Assembly (NCBI GenBank): GCA_018001225.1
Contig: JAGNIJ010000013.1
Coordinates: forward strand, 22,461 to 86,460
Reading direction: 5' to 3'
DNA length: 64,000 nt
DNA from: Kiritimatiellia bacterium
GTDB taxonomy: Bacteria; Verrucomicrobiota; Kiritimatiellia; CAIQIC01; JAGNIJ01
This document shows, piece by piece, positions 27,863 to 36,279 of the stretch. Positions within the stretch are counted from its first letter, which is position 1; every line of letters starts with the position of its first letter. Both the position numbers and the translations under genes were made by a program. The notes under the pieces are model-generated. The model searched no databases, had not been told where the DNA came from, and saw only the letters and a program-made list of their open reading frames with translations.

Positions 27863-28504
27863 ATGAAGCAGAGGATTCCGTGGGCGGGATGTATCCTGGT
27901 CGCGTCGCTCGGCCTGGGGGCCGGTGCGGCCGTGGTGCCTTACGTGAAAGCTCTGTCGCCCACGGGCGGAGGGACGACGTTCGGCGTGCTGACGGTTCCG
28001 GCCGGAAAGGTCGTGGTCTTCGATCATATGCAATTCACCTCGCGGACCGTCCGGATTCACATGAACTACAACAACGGAACGTCCGGGTCCGGCATCGACG
28101 CCATCCTGGGTTCCGTCATTCTCACGTTCACCAATCCCTCGCCGGGCACCGTGATCGCCACGCCGGCGCCGATTCGATTGTTCGCCGGGTGGTCGATTTC
28201 CAACCTGTCCACGACGGCCGCCACCTTCATCGGCCTCGCCATGGATGACGACGACCTCTACGCGGGCGTCGGCAACGAGATCGACAGCCTGAACATGGCC
28301 GGCGGAACGCTGCTCGGCGGCATCCAGCTCGACTCCCCGCGGCCGGTGGTCGCCACGGTGGAGCAGTCCGAGGACATGAAGACCTGGACCAAGGACCCCG
28401 GCGCGAGCGTTCAGAAAGGCGATTCGGCCGCGCAGATGGAATTCACCACGACGCCCGACGACGCGGGGGCGGCATTCCGGGTCAAGGCCCGGGCCCGGCC
28501 GTGA
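27863..28504 (+). CDS. Small exported protein of unknown function
   Basis: Secreted protein of 213 aa. A signal peptide (MKQRIPW, hydrophobic core, GAGAA) is followed by a beta-rich domain with alternating hydrophobic residues (GVLTVPAGKVVVFDHMQF, ILTFTNPSPGTVIATP). The acidic MDDDDLYAG resembles a metal-binding or surface loop. The last 50 residues (VATVEQSEDMKTWTKDPG) look like a separate strand-rich piece seen in PVC secreted proteins. GAGGAGG stands 5 nt before the ATG. I do not recognise a family. Confidence 0.7.
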   Translation: MKQRIPWAGCILVASLGLGAGAAVVPYVKALSPTGGGTTFGVLTVPAGKVVVFDHMQFTSRTVRIHMNYNNGTSGSGIDAILGSVILTFTNPSPGTVIATPAPIRLFAGWSISNLSTTAATFIGLAMDDDDLYAGVGNEIDSLNMAGGTLLGGIQLDSPRPVVATVEQSEDMKTWTKDPGASVQKGDSAAQMEFTTTPDDAGAAFRVKARARP

Positions 28505-28590
28505 CCCTTTCCGCGCCGGGCTAAAAAAGCTTTTATCGCCCGAAGCCGGTATGGGACACTGTGCGCCGGGTCCCAACCACGGAGGACGAT

Positions 28591-30126
28591 ATGAGCGACG
28601 ATTCCTTTTCGGTTCCGGTCAAGAGCCGCCCGGCCGGGCGCGGTTCAGCCCTTCCGGTCATTGCGGGCGGCGGCTTCCTGCTTGTCGTGGCCCTGCTGCT
28701 CGCGCTGCCGGTCTGGATCTGGTTCTTCTGGCGGATCGAGCCGGCGGCGGGCGAGATCGCCATCCTGATCCACAAGACCGGCCAGGACCTGCCCTCGGGC
28801 CAGATCCTCGCGCTGGAGCCGGACCAGAAGGGCATCCAGCTCGAGGTCCTGCCGGAGGGGCGCTACTTCCGCAACCCGTACTCGTGGGGCTGGAAGATCG
28901 CGGCGATGACCGACATCCCGGCGGGCAAGCTCGGCGTCCTGACCCGCCTGTACGGGGCCGACCTGCCGCCCGGCGAGATCGTCGCCGGCGAGGGCACGAA
29001 GGGCATCCTGGCCGACGTCCTGCGCCCCGGGAAGTACCGCATCAACCCGTACGCGTACGACGTGGAGCACTACGACGCCATCTCCATCCGCCCCGGCTCG
29101 GTCGGCGTCGTGACCTCGCTCGCCGGACGCGACGTGCTGAACAGCGAACTGAAGCCCGAGGAACGCAACACCTTCCTCGTCGGCGCGGGCCTCAAGGGCG
29201 TGGTCCAGGAAGTGCTCGAGCCCGGCACGTATTACCTCAACCCCTACCTCTTCGCCGTCTCGGAGGTGAACCTCCAGAGCCAGCGGTTCGAGATGAGCGG
29301 GGACGACGCGATCACCTTCCTGACCGTGGACGGCTTCACGGTGACCGTCGAGGGGACGCTGGAATACGCCGTGATCCGGGAGAAGGCCGCGCTGATCACG
29401 CACCGCGTCGGCGACATGGACGACATCCTGAAGAAGGTCATCCTGCCGCGCGCCCGCGGGTTCAGCCGCATCGAGGGCAGCAAGCACCCGGCCATCAACT
29501 TCATCGTCGGCGAGACGCGCCAGCAGTTCCAGGACAACCTCGAGGCCCACCTGCGCGACAAGTGCGCGGACTGGGGCGTGGCGATCAAGTCGGTGCTGAT
29601 CCGCAACATCAAGCCGCCGGACGAGATCGCCAGCGTCATCCGCGAGCGTGAGGTCGCCGTCCAGAACGCCCTCAAGTTCGACCAGCAGATCGAGCAGGCC
29701 AAGTCCAAGGCGGAGCTGGGCCGGCAGGAGATGCTCGCCGAGCAGAACAAGCTGAAGGTCGAGGCCGACACGGTCCGCATCCGCGCGGTCATCCGCGCGC
29801 AGCAGGACATGGCCGTGCGCCTGACCGCCGCGCGCAAGGACCTCGAGGTCGCCCAGGTCGAGAACGAGGCGGCGGACTTCCAGGTCCAGACGCGGCTCGC
29901 GGGGGCCGAGGCGGATCGGGACGTGATCCGGCTCAACAACGAGGCCCAGGCCGGCGTGCTCAAGGGGCAGGTCAAGGCCTTCCGGACGGGCATGAACTTC
30001 GCCCGCTACACGCTCTACCGCAAGCTCGCGCCGCGCATCGCGACGATCCTGACCGGGGACCAGAAGGACGGGCTGGGCGCCGTCTTCCTTCCCTTCCTTC
30101 CCGACGGGAAGGAGGGGGCCCAATGA
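28591..30126 (+). CDS. SPFH/band-7 protein with triplicated N-terminal repeat (first of pair)
   Basis: Membrane protein of 511 aa. One transmembrane helix lies at about 22-47. Residues 53-228 contain three repeats of about 57 aa with the core KGI/KGV-x(4)-L-x-x-G-x-Y/F-x-x-NP. An SPFH (stomatin/prohibitin/flotillin) domain follows to about 370, then a coiled coil rich in Glu, Gln and Ala (EIASVIREREVAVQNALKFD). SPFH proteins assemble large membrane-bound rings or microdomains. The stop overlaps the next SPFH gene by ATGA. ATG 28591 follows GGAGG; a GTG at 28561 is less likely. Confidence 0.85.
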   Translation: MSDDSFSVPVKSRPAGRGSALPVIAGGGFLLVVALLLALPVWIWFFWRIEPAAGEIAILIHKTGQDLPSGQILALEPDQKGIQLEVLPEGRYFRNPYSWGWKIAAMTDIPAGKLGVLTRLYGADLPPGEIVAGEGTKGILADVLRPGKYRINPYAYDVEHYDAISIRPGSVGVVTSLAGRDVLNSELKPEERNTFLVGAGLKGVVQEVLEPGTYYLNPYLFAVSEVNLQSQRFEMSGDDAITFLTVDGFTVTVEGTLEYAVIREKAALITHRVGDMDDILKKVILPRARGFSRIEGSKHPAINFIVGETRQQFQDNLEAHLRDKCADWGVAIKSVLIRNIKPPDEIASVIREREVAVQNALKFDQQIEQAKSKAELGRQEMLAEQNKLKVEADTVRIRAVIRAQQDMAVRLTAARKDLEVAQVENEAADFQVQTRLAGAEADRDVIRLNNEAQAGVLKGQVKAFRTGMNFARYTLYRKLAPRIATILTGDQKDGLGAVFLPFLPDGKEGAQ

Positions 30127-31799
30127 AATCCATCCTTTCCATCGTGCTGACCCTGGTGGTGATCGTCGGCGCGGCATGGCTCCTCTGGCAGTGGGGCTTC
30201 TGCCGCTTTTACGTCGAGGCGGACGAGATGGCGGTGATCATCGCGAAGATCGGCGACCCGCTGCCGCCGGGCCAGATCCTCGCGAAGCCCGGCCAGAAGG
30301 GCGTCCAGGAGGCCGTCCTCGGGGAAGGCCGGCACTTCCGGAACCCGTGGCTCTACGAGCGCGTGATCAAGCCGGTCGTCGTCATCCCGCCCGGCAAGGT
30401 CGGCGTGGTCACGTCCAAGGTCGGCGACGACCTCCCGCAGGACGAGTTCCTGGCCGAGCCCGGCCAGAAGGGCATCTGGCGCGGCGTGCTCGGCCCCGGC
30501 AAGTACCGCCTGAATCCGTTCGGCTACCAGGTCGAGATCGCCAACGCCATCAGCATCCCCATCGGGTACGTCGGCGTCATCACGTCGCTCTCCGGCGAGC
30601 AGGCCCCGCCCGGTAAATTCGCCGAGTCGGGCCAGAAGGGCATCCGCAAGGACGTGCTCCAGCCCGGCCTCTACTACATCAACCCGAAGGCCCTCAAGTC
30701 CGACGTGCTGGAGATCGGCGTGAACCAGGTCTCCCTGCTCGGCAAGGCCGGCGGCGAGATGATCACCAAGACCCAGATCGCCAGCCAGAACGTCGCGATG
30801 GAACAGCTCCAGCGGCAGGTCCTGGACGAGCAGAAGGACAAGCGCATCTCCTACGCGAAACGCGAGCGCGCCCAGGAAGCCGCCCCCGCCCCCCTGCTCG
30901 AGGGGCGCCTGGTCCAGCAGCAGCAGATGCCCGACTACACGGCCGCGTTGAGCATCGCGCAGTTCGTTGAGTTTCCCTCGCGTGACGGCTTCGAGATCAG
31001 CCTCGACATGACCGTCGAGTTCGAGCTGCAGCCCGACCTGATCGCCGCGATCTTCCGCAGTTACGGCGACCTGCCCGCGGTGGTGGACAAGATCATCATG
31101 CCGCAGATCCTCTCCGTGTCCCGGCTCAAGGGCTCCGCCTACCGCGCCAAGGACTTCATCGTCGGCGAGGGCCGCGAGAAGTTCCAGAGCGACCTGACGG
31201 AATCGCTGGCCCGGTCGCTGGCCGAGCGCAAGATCGTCGTGCACAACGCCCTGATCCGGCACGTCAACGTGCCCATGCAGATCCTCGACCCGATCCAGCA
31301 GGCCAGCATCGCCGTTGAGCAGGACCTGACCAACCAGGAGAAGCAGAACACGGCGAAGAAGCAGGCCGAACTGAACACCCAGTTGAGCCTGATCGACCAG
31401 GCCCGCGAGCAGGTCGCCCAGCAGACCGAAAAGCTCAAGGCCGAGATCAAGGCCGACCAGGAGAAGCAGGTCGCCATGATCCAGGCGGACACGCTCAAGC
31501 AGGCCGCGGACATCGAGCGGCAGACCGCGCAGGTCCGGGCCGACCGCACGCGCAAACTCGGCGGCGTGGAGGCCAAGGTGATCGAGCTCGTCGAGGGCGA
31601 GAAGGCGAAGGGCTTTGAGCTCAAGGCCGACGCGTTCGGCGATCCGTCCGGCTTCTCCCTCTGGGAATTCGCGCAGAGCCTGAACCCGCAGGTGCAGGTC
31701 AACATCCTGCATTCCGGGCCCGGCACGCTGTGGACCGACCTGGAGAAGGCCCGGCTCGGCGACCTCGGCGGCGCGGCGGTGATCCAGAAGGAGAAATAG
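30123..31799 (+). CDS. SPFH/band-7 protein with triplicated N-terminal repeat (second of pair)
   Basis: Paralogue of the upstream gene, 558 aa, with a membrane helix at about 4-24. It has three copies of the same roughly 56-residue repeat (33-88, 90-145, 147-199; PGQKGV, PGQKGI, SGQKGI), an SPFH domain at about 250-400 and a long coiled coil (EKLKAEIKADQEKQVAMIQ). Start and stop overlaps with its partner suggest stoichiometric co-expression, as for HflK/HflC or prohibitin-like heteromeric rings. No protease or NfeD gene is adjacent. The role is unknown. Confidence 0.85.
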   Translation: MKSILSIVLTLVVIVGAAWLLWQWGFCRFYVEADEMAVIIAKIGDPLPPGQILAKPGQKGVQEAVLGEGRHFRNPWLYERVIKPVVVIPPGKVGVVTSKVGDDLPQDEFLAEPGQKGIWRGVLGPGKYRLNPFGYQVEIANAISIPIGYVGVITSLSGEQAPPGKFAESGQKGIRKDVLQPGLYYINPKALKSDVLEIGVNQVSLLGKAGGEMITKTQIASQNVAMEQLQRQVLDEQKDKRISYAKRERAQEAAPAPLLEGRLVQQQQMPDYTAALSIAQFVEFPSRDGFEISLDMTVEFELQPDLIAAIFRSYGDLPAVVDKIIMPQILSVSRLKGSAYRAKDFIVGEGREKFQSDLTESLARSLAERKIVVHNALIRHVNVPMQILDPIQQASIAVEQDLTNQEKQNTAKKQAELNTQLSLIDQAREQVAQQTEKLKAEIKADQEKQVAMIQADTLKQAADIERQTAQVRADRTRKLGGVEAKVIELVEGEKAKGFELKADAFGDPSGFSLWEFAQSLNPQVQVNILHSGPGTLWTDLEKARLGDLGGAAVIQKEK

Positions 31800-31811
31800 A
31801 CGCCCCTTGCC

Positions 31812-32393
31812 GTGAGCGAAGACCTTGTCAGATATGGGAACGACTTCTCCGACGACAGGATCGTCGCCGTCCGGAACCAGAAGGTGATTCTGGACTCGGA
31901 CCTGGCCCGAATCTACGGGGTGTCCACCAAGGCCCTGAACCAAGCCGTCAAGCGGAACAGGAACAAGTTCCCCCGCGACTTCATGTTCCAACTCACTCAA
32001 CAGGAAGCGGTTAGCATTGCATATTCAAGGTCACAATCTGTGACCTTGAAGCAAGGCCAGAACATCAAGTATCTCCCGTACGCCTTTACCGAACACGGGG
32101 CCGTGATGGCCGCCACGGTGTTGAACAGCCCGCGGGCCGTGCAGATGAGCGTCTTCGTGGTCCGCGCTTTTGTGCGGATGCGCGCCGTGCTGACGGACAA
32201 CCGCGAGCTGGCGCGGAAACTCGCGGCGCTGGAAAAGGAACTCCAGGCCCGGCTCGACGTCCACGAGTCGGCCATCGTGGACATCCTGCGAAGGATCATG
32301 GACCTGGTGGATCCGCCGGCCCTGCCCGAGCCGCCGAAAAAGCCCATCGGGTTCACGGCGAGGGAGCGGCGCGGCTCGTATCGGCCCCGCTGA
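31812..32393 (+). CDS. ORF6N-domain DNA-binding protein
   Basis: Protein of 193 aa with an N-terminal ORF6N domain (DDRIVAVRNQKVILDSDLARIYG, KRNRNKFPRDFMFQLT, AFTEHGAVMAATVLNS), found in phage and phage-derived proteins and in cellular genes. A helical tail (RELARKLAALEKELQ) could mediate dimerisation. The start is GTG at 31812, 12 bp after the second SPFH gene, so it may be co-transcribed with it; there are no other phage genes nearby. Confidence 0.85.
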   Translation: MSEDLVRYGNDFSDDRIVAVRNQKVILDSDLARIYGVSTKALNQAVKRNRNKFPRDFMFQLTQQEAVSIAYSRSQSVTLKQGQNIKYLPYAFTEHGAVMAATVLNSPRAVQMSVFVVRAFVRMRAVLTDNRELARKLAALEKELQARLDVHESAIVDILRRIMDLVDPPALPEPPKKPIGFTARERRGSYRPR

Positions 32394-32394
32394 C

Positions 32395-32455
32395 GCGCCG
32401 CGGGGCGCGGCGCCTCCATCGGAAAAAAGCTGGAGGCGGGCCGCCCACGGCCCGC
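32395..32455. repeat. BIME-like pair of hairpins with facing CTCCA tails
   Basis: GCGCCGCG-GGG-CGCGGCGC then CTCCA (32395-32418); a 12-nt spacer; then TGGAG followed by GCGGGCCG-CCCA-CGGCCCGC (32431-32455). The tails GCCTCCA and TGGAGGC are themselves complementary, so a third stem can form between the two hairpins. It fills the gap between convergent genes. A near-identical copy of the right half is at 58727-58751. Confidence 0.6.
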
Positions 32456-32475
32456 ACGCGGCATCTCCCGTCGCG

Positions 32476-33432
32476 CTACTTCCGCTGGCGAGAACGCCGC
32501 CGCACCGCCACCACGCCCAGCCCCAGGCCCACGAGCGCGACCGTGGCGGCCTCGGGAATCGGCGCCACGAGCAGCGCGAGGCCGCGGGCGTCGTACACCG
32601 TGCTGATCTGGGTCGGTGCCGCGCCGTTCGTGTTGCCGGCGTAGATGGTCCCGCCGAAGACCTCCGACCAGTAGAGATCCCCGCTCGCAGGATCGAGGTC
32701 AATGCCGTAGGGCCGGGCCGACAACCCGGAATAGACGGCGTGGGACGATCCGCCGCTCATGGGCGCGCCAAGGATGCGGTAGCCGCTCCAATCCGCCCAG
32801 TACATCATATCGTGCGCGGGATCCAGGGTCAGGTGCCGGTATTCCGTCCCGGCGTACAGGAGCGAGGGCGATCCGCTCCCGTCGGCGTTGGCGACATAGA
32901 TCCCCGCGTCGAGGTCGGCGAAGTACAGCTTGTCGCCGAGCGGATCGTACTCGATGCCGTTAAGCCGATGGCTCATGTTCCAAAGGGTGGTGTAGCCCCC
33001 GGTGCCGTCGAGGCTCCCGACGCCCACGCTCTGGCCGGCGCCCCCGGTCGTGATGAAGATCCGGTTGCCGCTCACGTCGATCGCGCAGTCGAGCCGTTCG
33101 CCGAAAACGGCTTTCCCGCCGGCGTAGTTTGTGCTGGTTACACTATCGAGCCGTAGCAGCCCGGAGCCGTCGAAATTGGCCCGGCAAATCGTATGGTAGT
33201 TTCCGCCGGTCAGGTAGACGTGCTCGTTGATGGGATCCACCTCGATACCCACGACCCCGCGGTACAGGTTGGTGAAGGTGTCCAACTGGCCCCCGCCCGT
33301 CGTGCTCACCAGGATCGTCGTGGCCGAGTTGGCGCAACCGACGAACAGGTCGCCGATCGCCGCGGACGCATCCCCACTCGCCCACATAACAACCATCTAC
33401 ACAATGGAAAACAGCCGCAGGACCGTCCGCAT
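32476..33432 (-). pseudogene. PEP-CTERM beta-propeller protein with amber codon in signal peptide
   Basis: Surface protein with YWTD/NHL-like propeller repeats (NGIEYDPLGDKLYFADLD, HLTLDPAHDMMYWADWS, YGIDLDPASGDLYWSEV) and a C-terminal PEP-CTERM-like tail (IPEAATVALVGLGLGVVAVRRR). Reading begins at ATG 33432, 5 nt after a perfect AGGAGG, and runs MRTVLRLFSIV before an in-frame TAG at 33397-33399. The frame then continues from ATG 33396 (MVVMWASGDASAA) to the end. The two halves together make one good signal peptide; the second alone is too short. It is a recent nonsense mutation, readthrough, or reinitiation. If reinitiation is used, the CDS is 32476-33396. Confidence 0.7.
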
Positions 33433-33564
33433 GGCAACCTCCTTGCTTATTCGTGCTTTCCTTCCGTTCGACACGACAGGCCATCGACTGGATAGACGGC
33501 CACGACACCTCGGATTCATTTCAGGACAGAAAGAACCGCATGACAAGCAAAAAAACATGAATTT

Positions 33565-33626
33565 AAAAAAAACACCCGCGGGGGCCGGCGCCGCGAGGGC
33601 GCGGCGTCTCCAATCCAGCCCGCGGG
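33565..33626 (-). terminator. Rho-independent terminator of the purA-rseP operon
   Basis: On the minus strand an outer CCCGCGGG (33619-33626) can pair with CCCGCGGG (33575-33582). Inside is CGCCGCG-CCCT-CGCGGCG (33589-33606). Eight T residues (33572-33565) follow. It begins 7 bp after the last gene's stop. Confidence 0.75.
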
Positions 33627-33632
33627 GGGGGA

Positions 33633-34028
33633 TCAGTTCAAGTCGTCCGGGGCCAGGCTGCGGCGGGCCTCGAAGTCGTAGCCCCAGACCGGGCGGCCCT
33701 CCATCTTCAGGAACAGGCGGCGGGAATCGTCGCTCCAGGAGAGGCGCTCGCCGAGGTCCACGCGGAAATCATTGGTGAGCGGGGGCGAGTAGAACAGGGT
33801 CCGCAGGCCCCAGCGGTCGCGGGCCTTGACGACCAGGCTCTCGCGGTTGACATACCGGGTGCGCAGGAGGCGGGCCGTGCGCGAGCCGTCCGGCGAATCC
33901 AGCCGCTGGATCATCCACGCGGGCGGCACGAGGATGCGAAGGGCCGCGACCATCACGACCACGACCCCGACGAGGGCCACGATCCAGCGCGGCACCCAAA
34001 CGCCTTCCGCCCAGTTCCGCTGCGTCAT
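33633..34028 (-). CDS. Small membrane protein after rseP
   Basis: Protein of 131 aa with one transmembrane helix (about 15-38, VALVGVVVVMVAALRILV) and a strand-rich extracytoplasmic domain (DGSRTARLLRTRYVNRESLVVK, LSWSDDSRRLFLKMEG). The start overlaps the rseP stop by ATGA, so it is the last cistron of the operon. No family recognised. The C-terminal part recalls single blades of TolB/WD40-like propellers, but it is too short to be one. Confidence 0.75.
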   Translation of the reverse strand: MTQRNWAEGVWVPRWIVALVGVVVVMVAALRILVPPAWMIQRLDSPDGSRTARLLRTRYVNRESLVVKARDRWGLRTLFYSPPLTNDFRVDLGERLSWSDDSRRLFLKMEGRPVWGYDFEARRSLAPDDLN

Positions 34029-35410
34029 GGCCCCGCGGGCTCCGCGGCCGGGACCTCCGCCGCGGGCGGGGCCGCGTTGGTCACCGCGGCCTGTTCCTCC
34101 CCGCCCCGGAACAGCGGGAGGATCATCCGCTTGGTGTCCCGGAAGATCAGCAGGACGAACAGGGCGATCAGCAGCGCGGCGAAGACGTTCATGATCGCGT
34201 TGAAGACCTTCTGGCTCACGCGCCGCCGGGTGACGGCCTCCCAGAGGGCAAAGAGGATATGCCCGCCGTCGAGGACGGGGATCGGCAGGATGTTGAGCAC
34301 GGCCAGGTTGACGTTGAGGAGCCCCGTGAACCACAGAGCCATCAGGAAGCTGCCCTGCACGTAGAGCCAGAACATGCCGAAGATCGCAACGGGCCCACCC
34401 ACGGCCTGCGCGGCGGCCTTCGACTGGCCCGGGGTCACAAGCGCCCGCAGCAGGCGGACGATCAGCAGGGCATGGCTCTTGATCTGCGCCATCGGCCGCT
34501 TGACGTCCAGCGTGTTGAAGACGACGCCGATCCGCACCTTCTCCGTCGCCTCGTCCCAGGCCGGCGTGACCTCCAGCGTCATCGGCGCGCCGTCACGCTC
34601 GATGACCACGGGCACGGTCCGGTCCCGGCATTCCGCGACCTGCGTCGTCAGGTGTTCCCGGCTGAAAAGCCGTACGCCGTCGAGTTCCACGATCCGGTCG
34701 CCCGCCCGGATCCCGGCCCGGTCGGCGCTCGAGCCCGCGTCCACGCTCAAGACCCAGCAGTGGCTCATCGGCAGCAGGCCGGGGACGTACCGCGCGCCCA
34801 TGAACTTCTCCGTCTTCGCCGGGATCGTTTTTTCCGAGCCGTCGGCGCCGCGGACGCGCAGGACCGGCTCCTCGTAGAGGGCGCTACTGACCATGAAATC
34901 GTCCCACGAGCGCACGGGCTGGTCGTGGACGGCCGTGATCGCGTCGCCGATCCGCAGGCCGGCCGCGTACACGGCGCTGCCGGGGTCCACGTAGCCCACG
35001 AAGCTGTTCTCCTGGTCCGGCGCGAAGGACTGGCCGCCGAGGTACACGATCCAGGCGATGATCACGGCCAGGATTATGTTGCCGACAACGCCGGCGAGGC
35101 CGACGAGGATGCGCTTCCAGGGCGGCGCGGGCGGGATATCCTTTTTTCCGCCCTCGCCCTGGCCCTCGAGCGCCAGCGCGCCCGAAGGGTCCATCTGCGG
35201 CAGGGCTACGTAACCGCCGAAGGGGATGAGGCCGATCTTGTAGGTGATGCCCCCGACCTTCCGCTTCCAGAGCGCCGGGCCGAAGCCGATGGAGAAGGTC
35301 TCGACGATCAGGCCCAGCCGGCGGGCGACGAGGAAATGGCCGAACTCGTGGACGAAGATGGTGATCCCGAACAGGAACGCGATGACGAGGATCGTATACA
35401 GGGTGAGCAT
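34025..35410 (-). CDS. rseP: RseP-type site-2 metalloprotease
   Basis: Intramembrane zinc protease of 461 aa. The zinc motif HEFGH lies in the first helix (about 21-25) and the third ligand is in LNILPIPVLDGGH near residue 380. Two PDZ-like regions lie between (GSAVYAAGLRIGDAI, GSSADRAGIRAGDRI). RseP enzymes cut anti-sigma factors or clear signal peptides. The gene follows cdsA as in many genomes, but the usual dxr gene between them is missing. Confidence 0.93.
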   Translation of the reverse strand: MLTLYTILVIAFLFGITIFVHEFGHFLVARRLGLIVETFSIGFGPALWKRKVGGITYKIGLIPFGGYVALPQMDPSGALALEGQGEGGKKDIPPAPPWKRILVGLAGVVGNIILAVIIAWIVYLGGQSFAPDQENSFVGYVDPGSAVYAAGLRIGDAITAVHDQPVRSWDDFMVSSALYEEPVLRVRGADGSEKTIPAKTEKFMGARYVPGLLPMSHCWVLSVDAGSSADRAGIRAGDRIVELDGVRLFSREHLTTQVAECRDRTVPVVIERDGAPMTLEVTPAWDEATEKVRIGVVFNTLDVKRPMAQIKSHALLIVRLLRALVTPGQSKAAAQAVGGPVAIFGMFWLYVQGSFLMALWFTGLLNVNLAVLNILPIPVLDGGHILFALWEAVTRRRVSQKVFNAIMNVFAALLIALFVLLIFRDTKRMILPLFRGGEEQAAVTNAAPPAAEVPAAEPAGP

Positions 35411-35433
35411 TCAGCACTTCCTTTGATGGCGGA

Positions 35434-36279
35434 TCATGCGGCCAGGAAAAAGGTGGCGTAGACGTAGAGCATGGGGACGGCGAAGAGGAGACTGTCGAGG
35501 ACGTCCAGCAGGCCGCCCATGCCGAGGAGGATGCGGCCGGAGTCCTTGACGCCGGCGGCGCGCTTGAAGAGGGATTCGGTCAGATCGCCCGCGATGCCCG
35601 CGAGCGACAAGAGCAGGCCCAGCGCGACCGCGTCGCCGGAATGCAGGACCACCTGCTGCCAGTGGGGTCGCGCCAGGGCGCAGGCGGCGAGGCTGCCGAG
35701 CACGGACAGCGCGATGCCCCCGAAGCAGCCCTCCCAGGACTTCGCGGGCGAGATGCGCGGGATCAGCTTGTGCCGCCCGACGGCGCAGCCGATGAAGAAG
35801 GCGCCGACGTCGGAGAGCTTGGTCACGACGATCGCGTAGAGGGCCAGGAGCCGCCCGTCGTGGTCGCCCCAGTCCACCAGCAGCCGCGTGAAGAAGTTGA
35901 ACAGGAACGCCACGTACAGGATGCCGAAGAGCGTGCCCGCGATGGTCTCCAACGGGCGCGGGTTGTTCTTCTGCGGGAATTGGCGCAGGAGCACAGCGAG
36001 CAGCGCGGCGAAGAGGGCCATGATTTCGACCCGGCCCGGCGCCTGCTGCAGCAGGCCGGTCGCCAGGATCAGGGCCAGGCCGCCGGCGATGCCGACGAAG
36101 GGGAAGTGCGGAATCCGCGCCGCCTCAAGCATCCCATAGAACTCCCACAGCGCGACGGCCGTGATCGCCAGCAGCACGACCAGCCAGCCGTGGAACGGCA
36201 GCCACCACGCGGCCGCGAACAGCGCCGCGCTGATCGCCAGCCCCGTGGGCAGCCGGTATTTCAGTTTGTCGAAGTTCAT
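35434..36279 (-). CDS. cdsA: Phosphatidate cytidylyltransferase CdsA
   Basis: Integral membrane enzyme of 281 aa making CDP-diacylglycerol from phosphatidate and CTP for phospholipid synthesis. About seven to eight helices are present, and the C-terminal signature region reads SLFKRAAGVKDSGRILLGMGGLLDVLDS. The common PGHGGxxDRxDS form is altered: His to Met and Arg to Val. ATG 36279 starts just inside the uppS end (overlap 36276-36279), giving translational coupling. Confidence 0.9.
   Translation of the reverse strand: MNFDKLKYRLPTGLAISAALFAAAWWLPFHGWLVVLLAITAVALWEFYGMLEAARIPHFPFVGIAGGLALILATGLLQQAPGRVEIMALFAALLAVLLRQFPQKNNPRPLETIAGTLFGILYVAFLFNFFTRLLVDWGDHDGRLLALYAIVVTKLSDVGAFFIGCAVGRHKLIPRISPAKSWEGCFGGIALSVLGSLAACALARPHWQQVVLHSGDAVALGLLLSLAGIAGDLTESLFKRAAGVKDSGRILLGMGGLLDVLDSLLFAVPMLYVYATFFLAA

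Noticed and set aside
31812..32393. Prophage remnant around the ORF6N gene
   Set aside because: ORF6N is often phage-linked, but no integrase, structural gene or attachment site is seen on either side.
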